Shown here one piece after another: positions 27,095 to 38,144 of a stretch of DNA of 64,000 bases. Position 1 is the first letter of the stretch. Each line of letters opens with the position of its first letter. Location: positions 1 to 64,000 of the forward strand of contig JAGYLH010000001.1 in NCBI GenBank assembly GCA_018400955.1, written 5' to 3'. Made by a program: the position numbers and the translations under genes. The DNA is from Bacteroidales bacterium. GTDB lineage: Bacteria; Bacteroidota; Bacteroidia; Bacteroidales; F082. Under the pieces are notes generated by a model that saw only the letters and a program-made list of their open reading frames with translations, was not told the DNA's origin and did no database searches.

Positions 27095-29218
27095 CTAAAA
27101 CCCCGGCTTCATTCCCAAATTATACATGATAAAGCTATACATATCAGCACTTTCATCAATCATTTTTGATGTTGGCTTGCCTGCGCCATGTCCTGCTTGT
27201 GTTTCTATGCGCACCATCACAGGATTGGCACCTTTGTGTTTGGCCTGCAATTCCGACATAAACTTAAATGTATGCGCCGGAACCACCCGGTCGTCGTGAT
27301 CAGCTGTAATGGCCAGCGTTGCAGGATACTCTACGCCTTCCTTTACATTATGCAATGGTGAATAACCAAGCAAATAGCGGAACATCTCTTCGCTTTCTTC
27401 ACTTGTACCATAATCGCGGGCCCAGGCCCATCCGATAGTAAAATACTGGTAGCGAAGCATATCAAGCACTCCGACAATGGGAATAGCTACTTTGAACAAA
27501 TCAGGCCGCTGCGTCATGACCGCACCAACAAGCAATCCGCCATTGGAGCCACCCAGGATGGCAATTTTCTCGGGATTGGTGTACTTTGTCTCAACCAGGT
27601 ATTCAGCAGCAGCGATAAAATCATCAAAAACATTTTGCTTTTGCAATTTGGTGCCTGCTTCATGCCATTTTACACCATATTCACCTCCTCCACGCAGGTT
27701 TACAGTGACATACACACCACCTTGTTCCAGAAATGGCAGGCGCGAAATACTAAACGATGGTGTCAGACTGGAATTAAATCCGCCATATCCGTAAAGTAAA
27801 ACCGGGTTTGTACCATTTAGTTTCAGGCCTTTTTTATGCACCAAAAACATGGGTACGCGCTCACCATCCTTGCTATTGAAGAAAATCTGGTGGGTTTCAT
27901 AGTCTTCGGGATTAAAATCCACTTCGCTGGTGGTGTAAACTTCAGATTGATGCGAAGCAAGGTCGTAGCGGTAAACGCTTGAAGGAAAAGTAAAGGACGT
28001 AAACCCATAAAAGGCTTCACTATCATCCTTTTCGCCCCTGAAGCCAGTAAGCGTACCCAAGGTAGGCAATTCCATTTTTTGGATCAAATTGCCTTCATAA
28101 TCATAAAAATAAGCTTGCGAATTGGCATCCTCCAGGTATTGGGCCAGAATAAAGTCGCCGGCAAGGCCTACTGAACGCATCACATGCTCCTTTTCGGGAA
28201 TGATGGTCTGCCAGTTCTCATTGGCTGGATTTGCCGGATCGATCAGGACCAACCGCTGCATAGGTGCATCATCATTGGTTTTTACCAATAATTTCCCATC
28301 CAGGTGGTCAACTACTGAATAGTCATATGTAAAGCCTGCAGCAATTTTCACGAAACCGGCATTTGGCAAACTATTGTCTTTCACATACAAGGCATTGCCG
28401 CTGGTGGATTCAGATTCGGAAACAATCAGGAAACGCTCATCGTCGGTGAGGCCGGCATAAAAGTTCCGTTGTGGATTTTCTGTATCCTGAAAAATAAGCT
28501 GGTCTGCTGATTGCGGCGTGCCCAACTCATGGTAATAAATTTTATGAAAACTATTGGCCCCCGAAAGTGCTTCGCCTGGTTTAGGGGGATCGTAAGAGCT
28601 GTAATAGAAACCGTTTTCAAACCAACTGATGCCGGAAAACTTCACCCATTTTACCGTATCAGACAGCATGGAACGGTCTTCAATCTGCATGATCACGATT
28701 TCGGTCCAGTCGCTGCCACCCCGGCTGATGCCATAAGCAAGGAATTGTCCGTTGTTCGACAGGCTCATATTGCTGAGCGCAATGGTGCCATCATCCGAAA
28801 ACGAATTGGGATCGAGTAATACCTCCGGTTCGGCATCCAGGCTTGTTTGCATATACAATACACTTTGATTTTGCAAACCGTCATTTTTAAAATAAAAATA
28901 CTTACCCCCTTTTTTAAAGGGCACACCAATGCGTGGATAGTTCCAGATGGTTTCGAGGCGGTTGCGCAATGCATCCCTGAAAGGAATGCGGTTCAGGTAA
29001 TCCTGCGTAATGGCATTTTGTGCGGCAACCCATTCAGCTGTTTCTTCTGAATTATCGTCCTCAAGCCAGCGATAGGGATCAGACACTTCGGTTTCAAAAT
29101 AAACATCCACAACATCTGATTTTTTGGTTTCAGGATATTCACCGTCGAAACCGCTGTTTTCGCATGAAAGCATCATCATTAATCCAATCATTAGACTGAT
29201 AATCAATAGGTTTTTCAT
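27095..29218 (-). CDS. Prolyl oligopeptidase (S9A), lipoprotein
   Basis: This serine peptidase cuts after proline in short peptides. The 707-aa protein carries a lipoprotein signal (LMMMLSC, Cys 19), then an N-terminal seven-bladed propeller (about 75-430) opened by DPYRWLEDDNSEETAEW. The C-terminal alpha/beta hydrolase has the nucleophile in ILGGSNGGLLVG (Ser, residue about 550), Asp in TADHDDRVVP and His in ETQAGHGAGKP, all three present. The lipobox places it in the periplasm or on the outer membrane. The gene stands alone. Confidence 0.96.
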   Translation of the reverse strand: MKNLLIISLMIGLMMMLSCENSGFDGEYPETKKSDVVDVYFETEVSDPYRWLEDDNSEETAEWVAAQNAITQDYLNRIPFRDALRNRLETIWNYPRIGVPFKKGGKYFYFKNDGLQNQSVLYMQTSLDAEPEVLLDPNSFSDDGTIALSNMSLSNNGQFLAYGISRGGSDWTEIVIMQIEDRSMLSDTVKWVKFSGISWFENGFYYSSYDPPKPGEALSGANSFHKIYYHELGTPQSADQLIFQDTENPQRNFYAGLTDDERFLIVSESESTSGNALYVKDNSLPNAGFVKIAAGFTYDYSVVDHLDGKLLVKTNDDAPMQRLVLIDPANPANENWQTIIPEKEHVMRSVGLAGDFILAQYLEDANSQAYFYDYEGNLIQKMELPTLGTLTGFRGEKDDSEAFYGFTSFTFPSSVYRYDLASHQSEVYTTSEVDFNPEDYETHQIFFNSKDGERVPMFLVHKKGLKLNGTNPVLLYGYGGFNSSLTPSFSISRLPFLEQGGVYVTVNLRGGGEYGVKWHEAGTKLQKQNVFDDFIAAAEYLVETKYTNPEKIAILGGSNGGLLVGAVMTQRPDLFKVAIPIVGVLDMLRYQYFTIGWAWARDYGTSEESEEMFRYLLGYSPLHNVKEGVEYPATLAITADHDDRVVPAHTFKFMSELQAKHKGANPVMVRIETQAGHGAGKPTSKMIDESADMYSFIMYNLGMKPGF

Positions 29219-29691
29219 AATATTTGTTAATTTGGTTTAAAGGGTAAATGTAATAATTTTATGTTTCTATTTGATGAATCCCCTCTTGTGCAAGCAAAGT
29301 GTCAATCGCCATGCTTTCACAATGAAAGGCACCAGAGAAACAGACGGGCCAACCGAACAAACGTTTACACTGAACCTAAGGGCCTTAAAATTTCTATGTG
29401 GGCACCTATCCTGAAAAATTCATCTCGCATACCTGCCCCATCCTTCTGGAGACGCACAGGCGCATAGCTTTGAAAAGAAATAAAATAGATATCAAACAAG
29501 CTTAACCCAAAAAATAAAATTGATGTTTTTTACATTAACCTAGCAGAGCTGCCTTTTAATTCCACACTGTCTTCAACTTAAATACACATATATTTGATTT
29601 ACAAAACTTTTACCTTTCTGCTGTTGTCTTTCTACTTTTGTCTTAACCCCTTAAATCTTGAATTTGGAATTTTGAATCTCAATACTTTTGT
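29219..29691. other. Gap left of the BREX remnant
   Basis: No supported gene. The end (29640-29690) is simple AT-rich sequence with tttgaat-like motifs. The BREX homology starts abruptly at 29692, so the left junction of the island lies here. No insertion-sequence ends were recognised. Confidence 0.45.
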
Positions 29692-29844
29692 CTCAACAAC
29701 CTCCAAAACATAGCCAAAGAAGCACCTACTGTAGCCTTCTTTCCTGGCGAATACAATGGCCATTCCCTTAACCTTTTTGGCCTGCTAAAAGATGATAATT
29801 ATTACCGCGCATTCAATATCGAAAACATAGAAGTACGATCATGA
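29692..29844 (+). pseudogene. C-terminal fragment of BrxB (DUF1788)
   Basis: About 50 codons are left. They read VAFFPGEYNGHSLNLFGLL and DDNYYRAFNI, the typical end of the BREX protein BrxB. The stop overlaps the brxC start (ATGA at 29841-29844), the native operon spacing. Everything upstream (the rest of brxB, and brxA) is missing, so this is a deletion remnant. Confidence 0.8.
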
Positions 29845-32800
29845 CCATCAAAAACCTCTTCGTAAAAAACATTAACCGCAATATTGAAACGGTTATAAAA
29901 GCCGACGACCGCGATCACATCTCCGATGAAGTGGCTGAATACGTGATAACAAAAGAAATTGCGACCAAAATTCAACCCCTCTTTAATTCCTACAACAATT
30001 ACCAGGGCGCCAACGGGGTCTGGATATCTGGTTTCTTCGGTAGTGGCAAATCCCACTTGCTTAAAATACTGTCCTATGTGTTTGAAAACAAAAATCATGA
30101 CGGCTACAGTTGCGGCGAACTCTTTGCCGAAAAGGTGGAAAACGATGCCATGCTCAAAGGGGATATCATGGCCGCAACGCGCATACCTTCAGAATCCATC
30201 CTGTTCAACATCGACCAACAAGCGCAAATAACCAGCAAAACAGATCCCAATGCCATCCTGTCTGTCTTCTACAAGGTGTTTTTCGATCACCTTGGGATAC
30301 TATGGCTTTCAACCGCATGTGGCTGAATTTGAAATGTGGCTCGATAAGCAACGAAAATATGCGGATTTTAAGGCACGTTTCGAACAAAAGCACGGGAATA
30401 GCTGGGAAAAAGCACGCATTGATTATTTTGACCCCATGGTTACCGATAATCTTGCCGAAACCCTTGCCGAAATGAATGATCATGCTGCAGAAAAATATGA
30501 AAACATACTGGACGATATCGAAAACCGACAAAAGCAGTCCATCGAAGATTGCTGCAGCCGCGTTGATGATTATATCAAAACCAAAGCCAGTAGTTTCCGA
30601 CTCAATTTTTACGTGGACGAAGTAGGACAATACATCAGTGGCGACAGCAAACTCATGCTCAATATTCAAACCCTCGCCGAAACGCTGGCCACGCGCACAC
30701 GCGGGCAGTCATGGATTTTTGTCACCTCACAGGAGGATATGGAAAAAATTGTTGGCGATATGACAAAAAACCAACAAAACGACTTTTCTCGCATTCAGGC
30801 CCGGTTCAAGCACAAAATCCCACTCACATCTGCCAACGTGGACGAGGTTATTGAAAAACGCCTCCTCCAAAAAGATGAGCCTGCCGTTAAGCTGCTTCAG
30901 GATGTGTGGAAACAGGAACATGCCAACCTCAGCACACTGCTCTCTTTTTCAGATGTCGGTGTGCAGTTTCGCAAATACCAGAACCAGGATGATTTTACCA
31001 ACAAATATCCCTTCGTAGCTTACCAGTTTAGCTTGTTCCAGGAATGCCGCCGTGCACTCTCTTCCCACAATGCATTCCAGGGCCGCCACCAGAGTGTTGG
31101 TGAACGCTCCATGTTGGGTGTATTCCAGCAGGTGGTAACTGGTATTGAGCATCAAAAAGAAAACACCCTCGTCAGCTTTGATAAAATGTTCGAAGGCATC
31201 CGCAATGAGCTCAGGGGCGAAATACAAAAATCCATCATCCTGGCCGAACGCAACATCGACAATACCTTCGCCGTGCAAATCCTCAAAACACTCTTCATGG
31301 TGAAGTACTTCAGCAACTTCAAAACCACGCGAAGAAACATCTCTGTCCTGATGATTGATAATATGCACATCGACCTGAAAGCACATGAGAAAAAAGTGGA
31401 CGAAGCCCTCAACCTGCTCGAAAACCAAAGCTATGTGCAGCGTAATGGTGATATGTACGAGTTCCTTACCGATGATGAAAAAGACATCGAAACAAGCATC
31501 AAAGCAACCGATATAGAGGATTCAGCTGTTACACAGATGCTAAAGGAAATCTTTTTTGACGAAATTATCCGTGACAGCAAAATCAGGTTCCTCGAAAACA
31601 AGCAAGATTATGACTTCACCAGCAAGATTGACGGCGTAATGCTTGGACGGGAAAAAGAACTTGAAATCGAAATCATTACACCCAACTACCGCGACTACGA
31701 AAACAACACCCATCACCAGGCACATACAATGGGTAGCACCTGCATGAAAATTATTCTGCCACAGGATCCCGTCTTTATCAAAGACCTCAAACTGTACCTG
31801 CGCACAATCAAGTTCATACGCCATAACCAAAACACCAGCAACCGTCCGGAAGTAAAGCGTATCTTATCCCAAAAAGGACAAATGAATGCCGCCCGAAGGA
31901 AAACACTCATTGATTTGGCCAACAAGATGCTCACAACTTCCACCGTTTATATGAACGGTAGCAAACTCGAAATGAATACCTCTTCCGACGGCAAAACATT
32001 TGTCATCAATGCTTTTCAACATCTTATTCGGATTGTTTACCCAAGCTTGATAATGATCGGCGCAACCATCTATTCCGAAGATACGGTGAAGCAAGTTATG
32101 CGCAAACAGCAGCCTGCTATGTTTGGTGCTGATGAACAGCCTCCATCAGAAGCTGAAAGCGAGATTCTTACCCTTGTAAACAGGCGCAAATCCATGTCGG
32201 ACCGTACCTCCCTGAACGACATCCGCGAACACTTTGCCCGAAAACCAGACGGTTGGTACCCAAATGCTGTTTGGACACTTATTGCCATGCTTTGTAAACG
32301 TGAAAGCCTGAACCTTTTGCAGGATGGCGCCCCCCTTAATGATGAAGCTGTTGTAACTGCCCTGCTCAATGTAAGGCACCACCCCAATACATTGGCCGAA
32401 ATCAAAGCTGGCGACAGGCCTGAAGATATACGTGCATTGAAAAAACTGTATGCAGAATTGTTTGATGAAACAACCACAGCCAGCACCGGAAAGGAAATTG
32501 GAAACGCCTTCAAGGATAAGTTGAATGATATGGCCATCCAGGTGGAAAAACTATTGGTCAACCAGAAAGAGTACCCTTTTATGAACCTCCTCATCCCGCT
32601 TAGTGATGAACTCGTGAAAATTGGCAAAAAAGACTAAAGCTTTTTCCTGCTCAACCAGAATGAATTTGGCGAAAAGCTCCTCGATGCCAAGGAGGACTTG
32701 CTTGATCCCATCCGCAAATTTTACCATGGCGAGCAAAGAAAAATTTACGACGCCATCAACAAAGTTATCCAGGGCGATACCTCAAACCTGGATTATATCG

Positions 32801-33336
32801 AAGGCGCTGAATTGCTTACACTAAGCGAAGTGGTTAACAGCCCGGCACCTTTCCGCGGAAACATGATCAAACAGGCAAAAACAGCGCTGGACGGCCTGCG
32901 CGATAAAGTAGCAGACCGCATCGCCCACGAAAGGAACGATGCCCTCGTAGAGGTTAATAGCGCTTTACAGGAACTACAGCAGAAAGCAGAGTTTGCCAGC
33001 GTGGATAACCCCCTGCAAAAGCAACTTACCAAAACCTTTACCGACGAAATTGACCGGCTCGAAAAGCAGCGCTAAATTGCCAACATCCGCGACATCAAAA
33101 ATGGGTGCAGACAACTGCTTACCAACCAGCTCAACGAATTGATGCGTCTTGTAGCCCCTAAAAGCAGCGAAAACAACGTGAAAGAACCCCTTCCACGATA
33201 TGTGAGCCGTGCCTCCATCCACGTGAACTACCCCAAATCTGAACTCAACACCCCCGAAGACGTCGAAGCTTACGCCGAAGCCCTCAAAAAAGCCCTGCTC
33301 AACGAAATCAAAAACAACCGCCGCATCAAGCTTTGA
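29841..33336 (+). pseudogene. BREX ATPase BrxC, broken by a frameshift and two stop codons
   Basis: BrxC is the large P-loop protein of the BREX phage-defence complex. The reading starts with TIKNLFVKNINRNIETVIK and has a Walker A motif GFFGSGKSHLLK (about residue 65). A single-base shift occurs near 30290 (the frame then continues as YYGFQPHVAEFEMW). The second frame runs to an in-frame TAA at 32635-32637, continues as SFFLLNQNEFGEKLLDAKED, meets another TAA at 33073-33075 and ends at 33336. The full length (about 1165 codons) matches intact BrxC, so nearly all the sequence is kept and the damage looks recent. No pglX, pglZ or brxL follows. Confidence 0.88.
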
Positions 33337-33406
33337 TGCAATATTGAATGCTTGCCTCGCTAATATAAAAAAACGATAGAAACACGAAAAAGTAATTTCT
33401 TTTAGC

Positions 33407-33414
33407 TATTTTTG
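33407..33414 (+). promoter_or_regulatory. Promoter -7 box of rloA
   Basis: TATTTTTG lies 31 nt before the rloA ATG; no good upstream element was seen. It suggests that rloA-rloB is not simply part of the BREX transcript. Confidence 0.4.
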
Positions 33415-33445
33415 CAAATATTTTACAATTTAAGACAAAAGAATC

Positions 33446-34729
33446 ATGATACACGAATTTAAAGTTCAAAATTTCCTCTCTATCAAGGAAGAACAAGTAC
33501 TCAGTTTTGAAGCGACTACTGATGAAACCTTGCAGGATATTTATATTGTGAAAAAGGGGAAAATCAACCTGCTCAAAATGGGGGTGATCTTTGGTGCAAA
33601 TGCCTCAGGTAAAACAAACCTGATAAAGTCTATTGAATTTCTCCGTGACTTCACGCTTTCTGACAAAGCAGACAAAGACAGGGGGACCGGCCATACATCC
33701 TTTGCTTTCGACAACAATTTCAGGGAAGGAAACGGGCTCTTTGATCTTTCATTCTTTGTTGATCAATTACGCTTTCGATACACTGTTGAGTTAAACAATG
33801 TATTTGTTGTGAAAGAGCAGCTGGTTTATTATCCCGGCTCGCAACCTGCAATGATCTTTTCAAGGCTGCACAACGAAACCAAAGACATTGCAGAAGTTGA
33901 ATTTGGAAGCACCATGAAATTGAAGACAACTGAAAAATCTATCATCGAAACCAATACGCTTATCAACATGAGCGTAATTGCTGCCTTTTCAAAACTTAAT
34001 ATTGATTTTCCTTTACTTAAAGCCGCTACTTCTTTTTTCAAAAATCACCTCACACCGCTTATAAAACCTGGCACAAGCTTGCGCAAATTTACAATTGACA
34101 GGCTTGAAAAATCCGCACAAACAAAACAATTCTTATTAGATCTGCTTAACAATGCCGACATAAGCATTGATGATATGAAGGTTGAAAAAACACCTATAAC
34201 AACGGAAGCCAAAGAAAAGCTGTTGAGAATGCTCCCCCTAAACGAAGCCGATGCTGCCAAATTTTTAGCTGATGACAAGGTCTTATCAAAAAATCTGATC
34301 TTTTACCACAAACTAAGCGAAAAAGGAAGCATTGGGCTGTCAATTGACGCTGAATCAATGGGTACCAATCGTCTTTTCGATCTGGGAGGCTTACTTTTTG
34401 AGGCCATCAGCAGCAAGAGTGTTTTATTGATTGATGAACTTGAAAATTCACTACACCCCGACCTTTTAATCCATTTTATCAATACCTTTCTTGTTAATGC
34501 CAATGAAGCCCAGCTTATATTTACAACCCATGATATAAATATCCTTAGTGAACAGGACAACCTGCGCAAGGATATCATATGGTTTACCCAAAAGTCTGCC
34601 GAAGGAGCCACAGAACTGTATTCAATGGCTGACTTTAATCACCGCAAAGAGCTTTCATTTCTAAATGCTTATAAAGCTGGAAAATTCGGCGCCAAACCAA
34701 AACTCGGAAGCATTTACCTCAAAAACTAA
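33446..34729 (+). CDS. RloA-type AAA ATPase (COG1106, AAA15), defence-associated
   Basis: An intact 427-aa ABC/SMC-like ATPase. It starts with IHEFKVQNFLSIKEEQ, has Walker A IFGANASGKTNLIKSI (residue about 48), Walker B VLLIDELENSLHPDLL (about 330) and the switch His in FTTHDINIL (about 362). COG1106-type ATPases pair with TOPRIM nucleases in OLD-like, RloA/RloB and PARIS systems. Here it precedes an RloB gene by 5 nt, which supports a two-component pair. It is the only intact gene of the island. Confidence 0.88.
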   Translation: MIHEFKVQNFLSIKEEQVLSFEATTDETLQDIYIVKKGKINLLKMGVIFGANASGKTNLIKSIEFLRDFTLSDKADKDRGTGHTSFAFDNNFREGNGLFDLSFFVDQLRFRYTVELNNVFVVKEQLVYYPGSQPAMIFSRLHNETKDIAEVEFGSTMKLKTTEKSIIETNTLINMSVIAAFSKLNIDFPLLKAATSFFKNHLTPLIKPGTSLRKFTIDRLEKSAQTKQFLLDLLNNADISIDDMKVEKTPITTEAKEKLLRMLPLNEADAAKFLADDKVLSKNLIFYHKLSEKGSIGLSIDAESMGTNRLFDLGGLLFEAISSKSVLLIDELENSLHPDLLIHFINTFLVNANEAQLIFTTHDINILSEQDNLRKDIIWFTQKSAEGATELYSMADFNHRKELSFLNAYKAGKFGAKPKLGSIYLKN

Positions 34730-34734
34730 ACCCC

Positions 34735-35319
34735 ATGGCCCGACACATAAAAGCCCAAAAATTATATCCGGCCATTGCCATTGTTGGTGAAGGTATTGTG
34801 GAGCAAATTTACTTCACCCAGCTCAAGCAGTTCGAAAAAGTAAACTTTAATGTAAAGCCTGATTTACCAAAACACCCAAATGCACAAAGCATCGTTGATA
34901 AAGCCAATGCACTGCTCAGTAAAGAATATGATATGGTTTTTTGCATCATTGATATGGATCAAATCAATGAAAACCGGTAATCACAAGTGCAGTATGCGCA
35001 ACTCAAAAAAGCGCACCAAAGCCACAATCTGATCTTTATCGAAAACAATCCCTGCATCGAGCTATGGTTTCTGCTGCATTTTGTGCAAACGACAAGGAAA
35101 TTTGTTGACTTCACACAACCAACTAAAAGCTTGAACACTTACATAGCTGACTATGAAAAAAGCAGAAAATTCCTCGAAAGCAGGCAAATTTACAGCTTAC
35201 TCAAACCCTGTCAAATTGTTGCTTGTCAAAATGCAGCCAGCACTGATGTAGTGCACAACAATGGCGCTCGCTCCCAAGTCTATAAAGTTTTGCAATTTCT
35301 CAATATCACAAATCAATAA
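34735..35319 (+). pseudogene. RloB-like protein with in-frame stop
   Basis: The frame encodes IAIVGEGIVEQIYFTQLK (a TOPRIM-like Glu motif) and FCIIDMDQINEN (a DxD motif), then an in-frame TAA at 34978-34980, then about 113 more codons (SQVQYAQLKKAHQSHNLIF, ENNPCIELWFLLHF) ending at 35319. Together the 195 codons match the size of RloB. As read, the product is an 81-aa fragment that keeps the TOPRIM core but loses the C-terminal half. It follows rloA by 5 nt. In PARIS the analogous TOPRIM partner is a toxic nuclease; that role is inferred here. Confidence 0.8.
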
Positions 35320-35555
35320 ACCATAAACGTTTACAGTGAGCGGGTCGGGCTGAGTGAAGTCGAAGTCAGGGAGTGCCAAACACCAAATAAATCCTAAACG
35401 CTATCCCCTTTAGCCTCAACCTTAATCTCAACTGGACTGCAACGGCAATCCGGGATACAATCAGTTCCTCACTTTATATCTCAATTAAGCGCAAAAAAGT
35501 CTGGATGGAAGTTCGCAACTATCTTTGCTCAAATTAAGTTATCAACAGCTGCAAT
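35320..35555. other. Gap at the right border of the defence island
   Basis: Contains a palindrome-like stretch (GAGTGAAGTCGAAGTCAGGGAG, 35352-35373) of the sort scattered in Bacteroidota intergenic regions. No gene was seen. Confidence 0.4.
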
Positions 35556-36032
35556 TTACACTTCATCTTCAGCCAGAACATAAACGTCAAAAAACTGATC
35601 AATGACCGTGGAACGATAATCAAAAATGCCGTTTAACTGCCTCTCAACAAAAAGGCTGTGGGCAATGCGTCCCAGAATGCCTAATGGAAGCACATAACTC
35701 ACAATGTCAATCATTTCAACACCTTCGTCAACAACTTTGAAATGGTGCTCATGGTGCCACATACTATATGGCCCGAACCGCTGCTCGTCCACAAAATATT
35801 TATGAGGTTCCACATGGGTGATTTCGGTAACCCATGTTAGCGGAATACCGGCAATAGGTTTCACCTTATAAGATATCATTTGTCCTGGATACATCTTTAC
35901 TTCCCCACCCGTAACAATCTGAAATCCCATATGAGGTGGGGTGATTTTCTTAAGATTATCAGGCGAACTGAAGAAATCCCAAACATTCTCAATTTCTGCC
36001 TTCAGAATTATTTTCTTTTTGAATACGTACAT
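35556..36032 (-). CDS. SRPBCC-family ligand-binding protein
   Basis: At 158 aa this is a single START/Bet v1-like domain: KKKIILKAEIENVWDFFSSPDNLKKITPP at the start, a beta-sheet region (MISYKVKPIAGIPLTWVTEI), DEQRFGPYSMWHHEHHF, and a C-terminal helix (GRIAHSLFVERQLNGIFDYR). Cytoplasmic. Homologues are annotated cyclase/dehydrase-like; the ligand is unknown. It lies alone between the defence island and the transporter pseudogene. Confidence 0.85.
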   Translation of the reverse strand: MYVFKKKIILKAEIENVWDFFSSPDNLKKITPPHMGFQIVTGGEVKMYPGQMISYKVKPIAGIPLTWVTEITHVEPHKYFVDEQRFGPYSMWHHEHHFKVVDEGVEMIDIVSYVLPLGILGRIAHSLFVERQLNGIFDYRSTVIDQFFDVYVLAEDEV

Positions 36033-36333
36033 AGCTTTCCGTTTTGCTATATAACAAGCAATCCGTAAAAAGGTTTACGGATCTTTCAAATCCTGCTTAA
36101 CAGGCTATTGCAAACGTTTGCAGTTATACCTAAATGAAACTTCTTGCTACTCCCTTTATTAAATGGCTGATCTAACTATTAATAAATCTGATATTTATGT
36201 ACAAAACAAACATTGCTTTAGCATCTTGTTAATTTAAAATTCAGTGAATGTTGTCAAATCATTTTCAGATTTACTTAATTTTAGCCTTCTTTTCAGCACA
36301 ATTGCAACACACATACACTAACCAAAAAAGATT
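36033..36333. other. Gap between divergent genes
   Basis: No gene, hairpin or full-consensus promoter was identified. Confidence 0.35.
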
Positions 36334-38070
36334 ATGATCAAACAGCCTCGACTTTCATTTTGGCAAATCTGGAACATGAGTTTCGGGTTTTTGGGTATCC
36401 AGTTCGGTTACGCATTGCAAAACGCGAATGTCAGCCGAATTTTTCAAACCCTCGGCGGCGACACAGACAAATTGGCCTTGTATTGGCTTGCGGCGCCGGT
36501 TACCGGATTGCTGGTGCAGCCCATAGTTGGCTACTTCAGCGACCGCACCTGGAACCGTTTGGGCAGGCGCAGGCCCTATTTTCTTGTAGGTGCCCTATTG
36601 GCAAGTATTGCCCTTGTTATCATGCCCAATTCACCCCATTTATGGATTGCAGTCGGTATGTTGTGGATAATGGATGCCTCCATCAACATCAGCATGGAAC
36701 CTTTCAGGGCTTATGTTGGCGATATGCTTCCCAGCGAACAGCGCACCAAAGGATTCGTTATGCAAAGCTTTTTTATTGGTGTAAGTTCTGTTGTAGCTTC
36801 TGCCCTGCCCTATATTTTGGCCAATTGGGTCGGCATTGCCAATACAGCTCCAGAAGGCATGATTCCACCTTCCGTTAAGTTCTCCTTTTACCTGGGAGCT
36901 TTTGCTTTTATAACCGCAGTGATGTGGACCGTATTCCGCTCGCACGAATACCCGCCGGAGCAATACAACCAATACCATCCGCCTTCAGAAGATGCACACA
37001 GCAAGGAATTCTGGTTGATTCAGATTTTTAAGGACTTCGGTACCATGCCTAAAACAATGATTCAATTAGCTTTTGTGCAGTTTTTTTCCTGGTTTGCCCT
37101 GTTTGCCATGTGGGTTTATTCTGTTCCGGCGGTAACCACACATATTTATGATATGAAACTGGATAAGAACCAGGTTGAATTAATGATTGATATTGGTGAT
37201 GAAAGAAAGGATGCGAGCAGCGACAAAGCGGACGAAGTGGACCGACTATCACCTGTGTTGCGCGACCTGGAAATATTCAATGCTAAGCTTGATAATGCTG
37301 ACAGGGTGAGCATCAATATCAATGTGGCCAATTATTTTGCAAATGATCGTATTCTTAGCAATACAGAATTGGTGAAAACTTTTGCCCAAACACGACCTGT
37401 TTCATCAGCACCCAAGGCTTCGAAACTGTGCTCAGCGAAATAGCGGCGTTGAACACCCAAATTGCTGCAGGCGAAATTCCAACATTGTCCGCCGAAACCA
37501 TTCAGTATTTTATGGATAATATGGATGCCTTTATGTTCGACGAGGCTTTAAAGCCCGACTGGCCTTGCTGCGTGATGTGTCGCAGTGCAAGCTGAATATA
37601 ATAATGGTGCCGACTGGGTGGGCGTTGGCTTTGGGGCCTATAACTTTTTGCAGCTGCAATTGCATTTTTGTTGCCTGTTATTGCTCGTATGACAAGCCGC
37701 AAAACAACCCATATGATTTCCTTTGTTTGGTGCCGCAGGGCTTTTATCTATTTATTTCCTACCTAGTCCCAATTGGCTAATCCTTTCGATGGTAGGCGTA
37801 GGGATTGCATGGTCGAGCATCCTCAGTATGCCCTATGCCATCCTAACAGGAAGTATTCCAGGTGGTAAGCTTGGAATTTATATGGGTATATTTAATTTCT
37901 TCATCGTTATTCCACAAATTTTGGCTGCGACCATACTTGGTTTTTTATTGAAAAGCTTTTTCTGGAACGAAAGCATCTTTGCGCTCGTTATTGGAGGCGT
38001 TTCGTTCATTATTGCAGCAGCCCTGGTACCTATTGTTGACGATGTGGATGATGTTTATGCTAAAAAATGA
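36334..38070 (+). pseudogene. MFS sugar transporter (SLC45/GPH-like) with several frameshifts
   Basis: The first 350 codons read well: MSFGFLGIQFGYALQNANVS and the MFS loop GYFSDRTWNRLGRRRP. A large soluble insertion follows the helix LFAMWVYSVPAVT (acidic, DERKDASSDKADEVD to AETIQYFMDNMDAFM). At least four single-base shifts (near 37400, 37555, 37655 and 37725, two in T-runs) are needed to continue to the last helices, ending LVPIVDDVDDVYAKK at 38070. Intact relatives import disaccharides with protons. The open frames left code for neither a full pore nor half of a normal protein. Confidence 0.75.
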
Positions 38071-38091
38071 TCTTAGCTGCATTTATTTGAC

Positions 38092-38125
38092 AAAAAAAAA
38101 GGGAACCGATTGGCTCCCTTTTTTT
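38092..38125. terminator. Bidirectional terminator between the MFS pseudogene and pckA
   Basis: GGGA.CC pairs with GG.TCCC and is flanked by A9 on the left and T7 on the right, so it works for both strands. Confidence 0.75.
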
Positions 38126-38144
38126 ATGAATTTATAACGCACGA

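Noticed and set aside
29841-30326. The TGA ending the first brxC frame could be a selenocysteine codon, given the sel operon
   Set aside because: Homology continues in a different frame (YYGFQPHVAEFEMW) before the TGA is reached, so the break is a frameshift, not a recoded TGA.
37723-38070. A separate small membrane-protein gene at the end of the MFS locus
   Set aside because: It continues the last helices of the same transporter after a frameshift, with no promoter or start context of its own.
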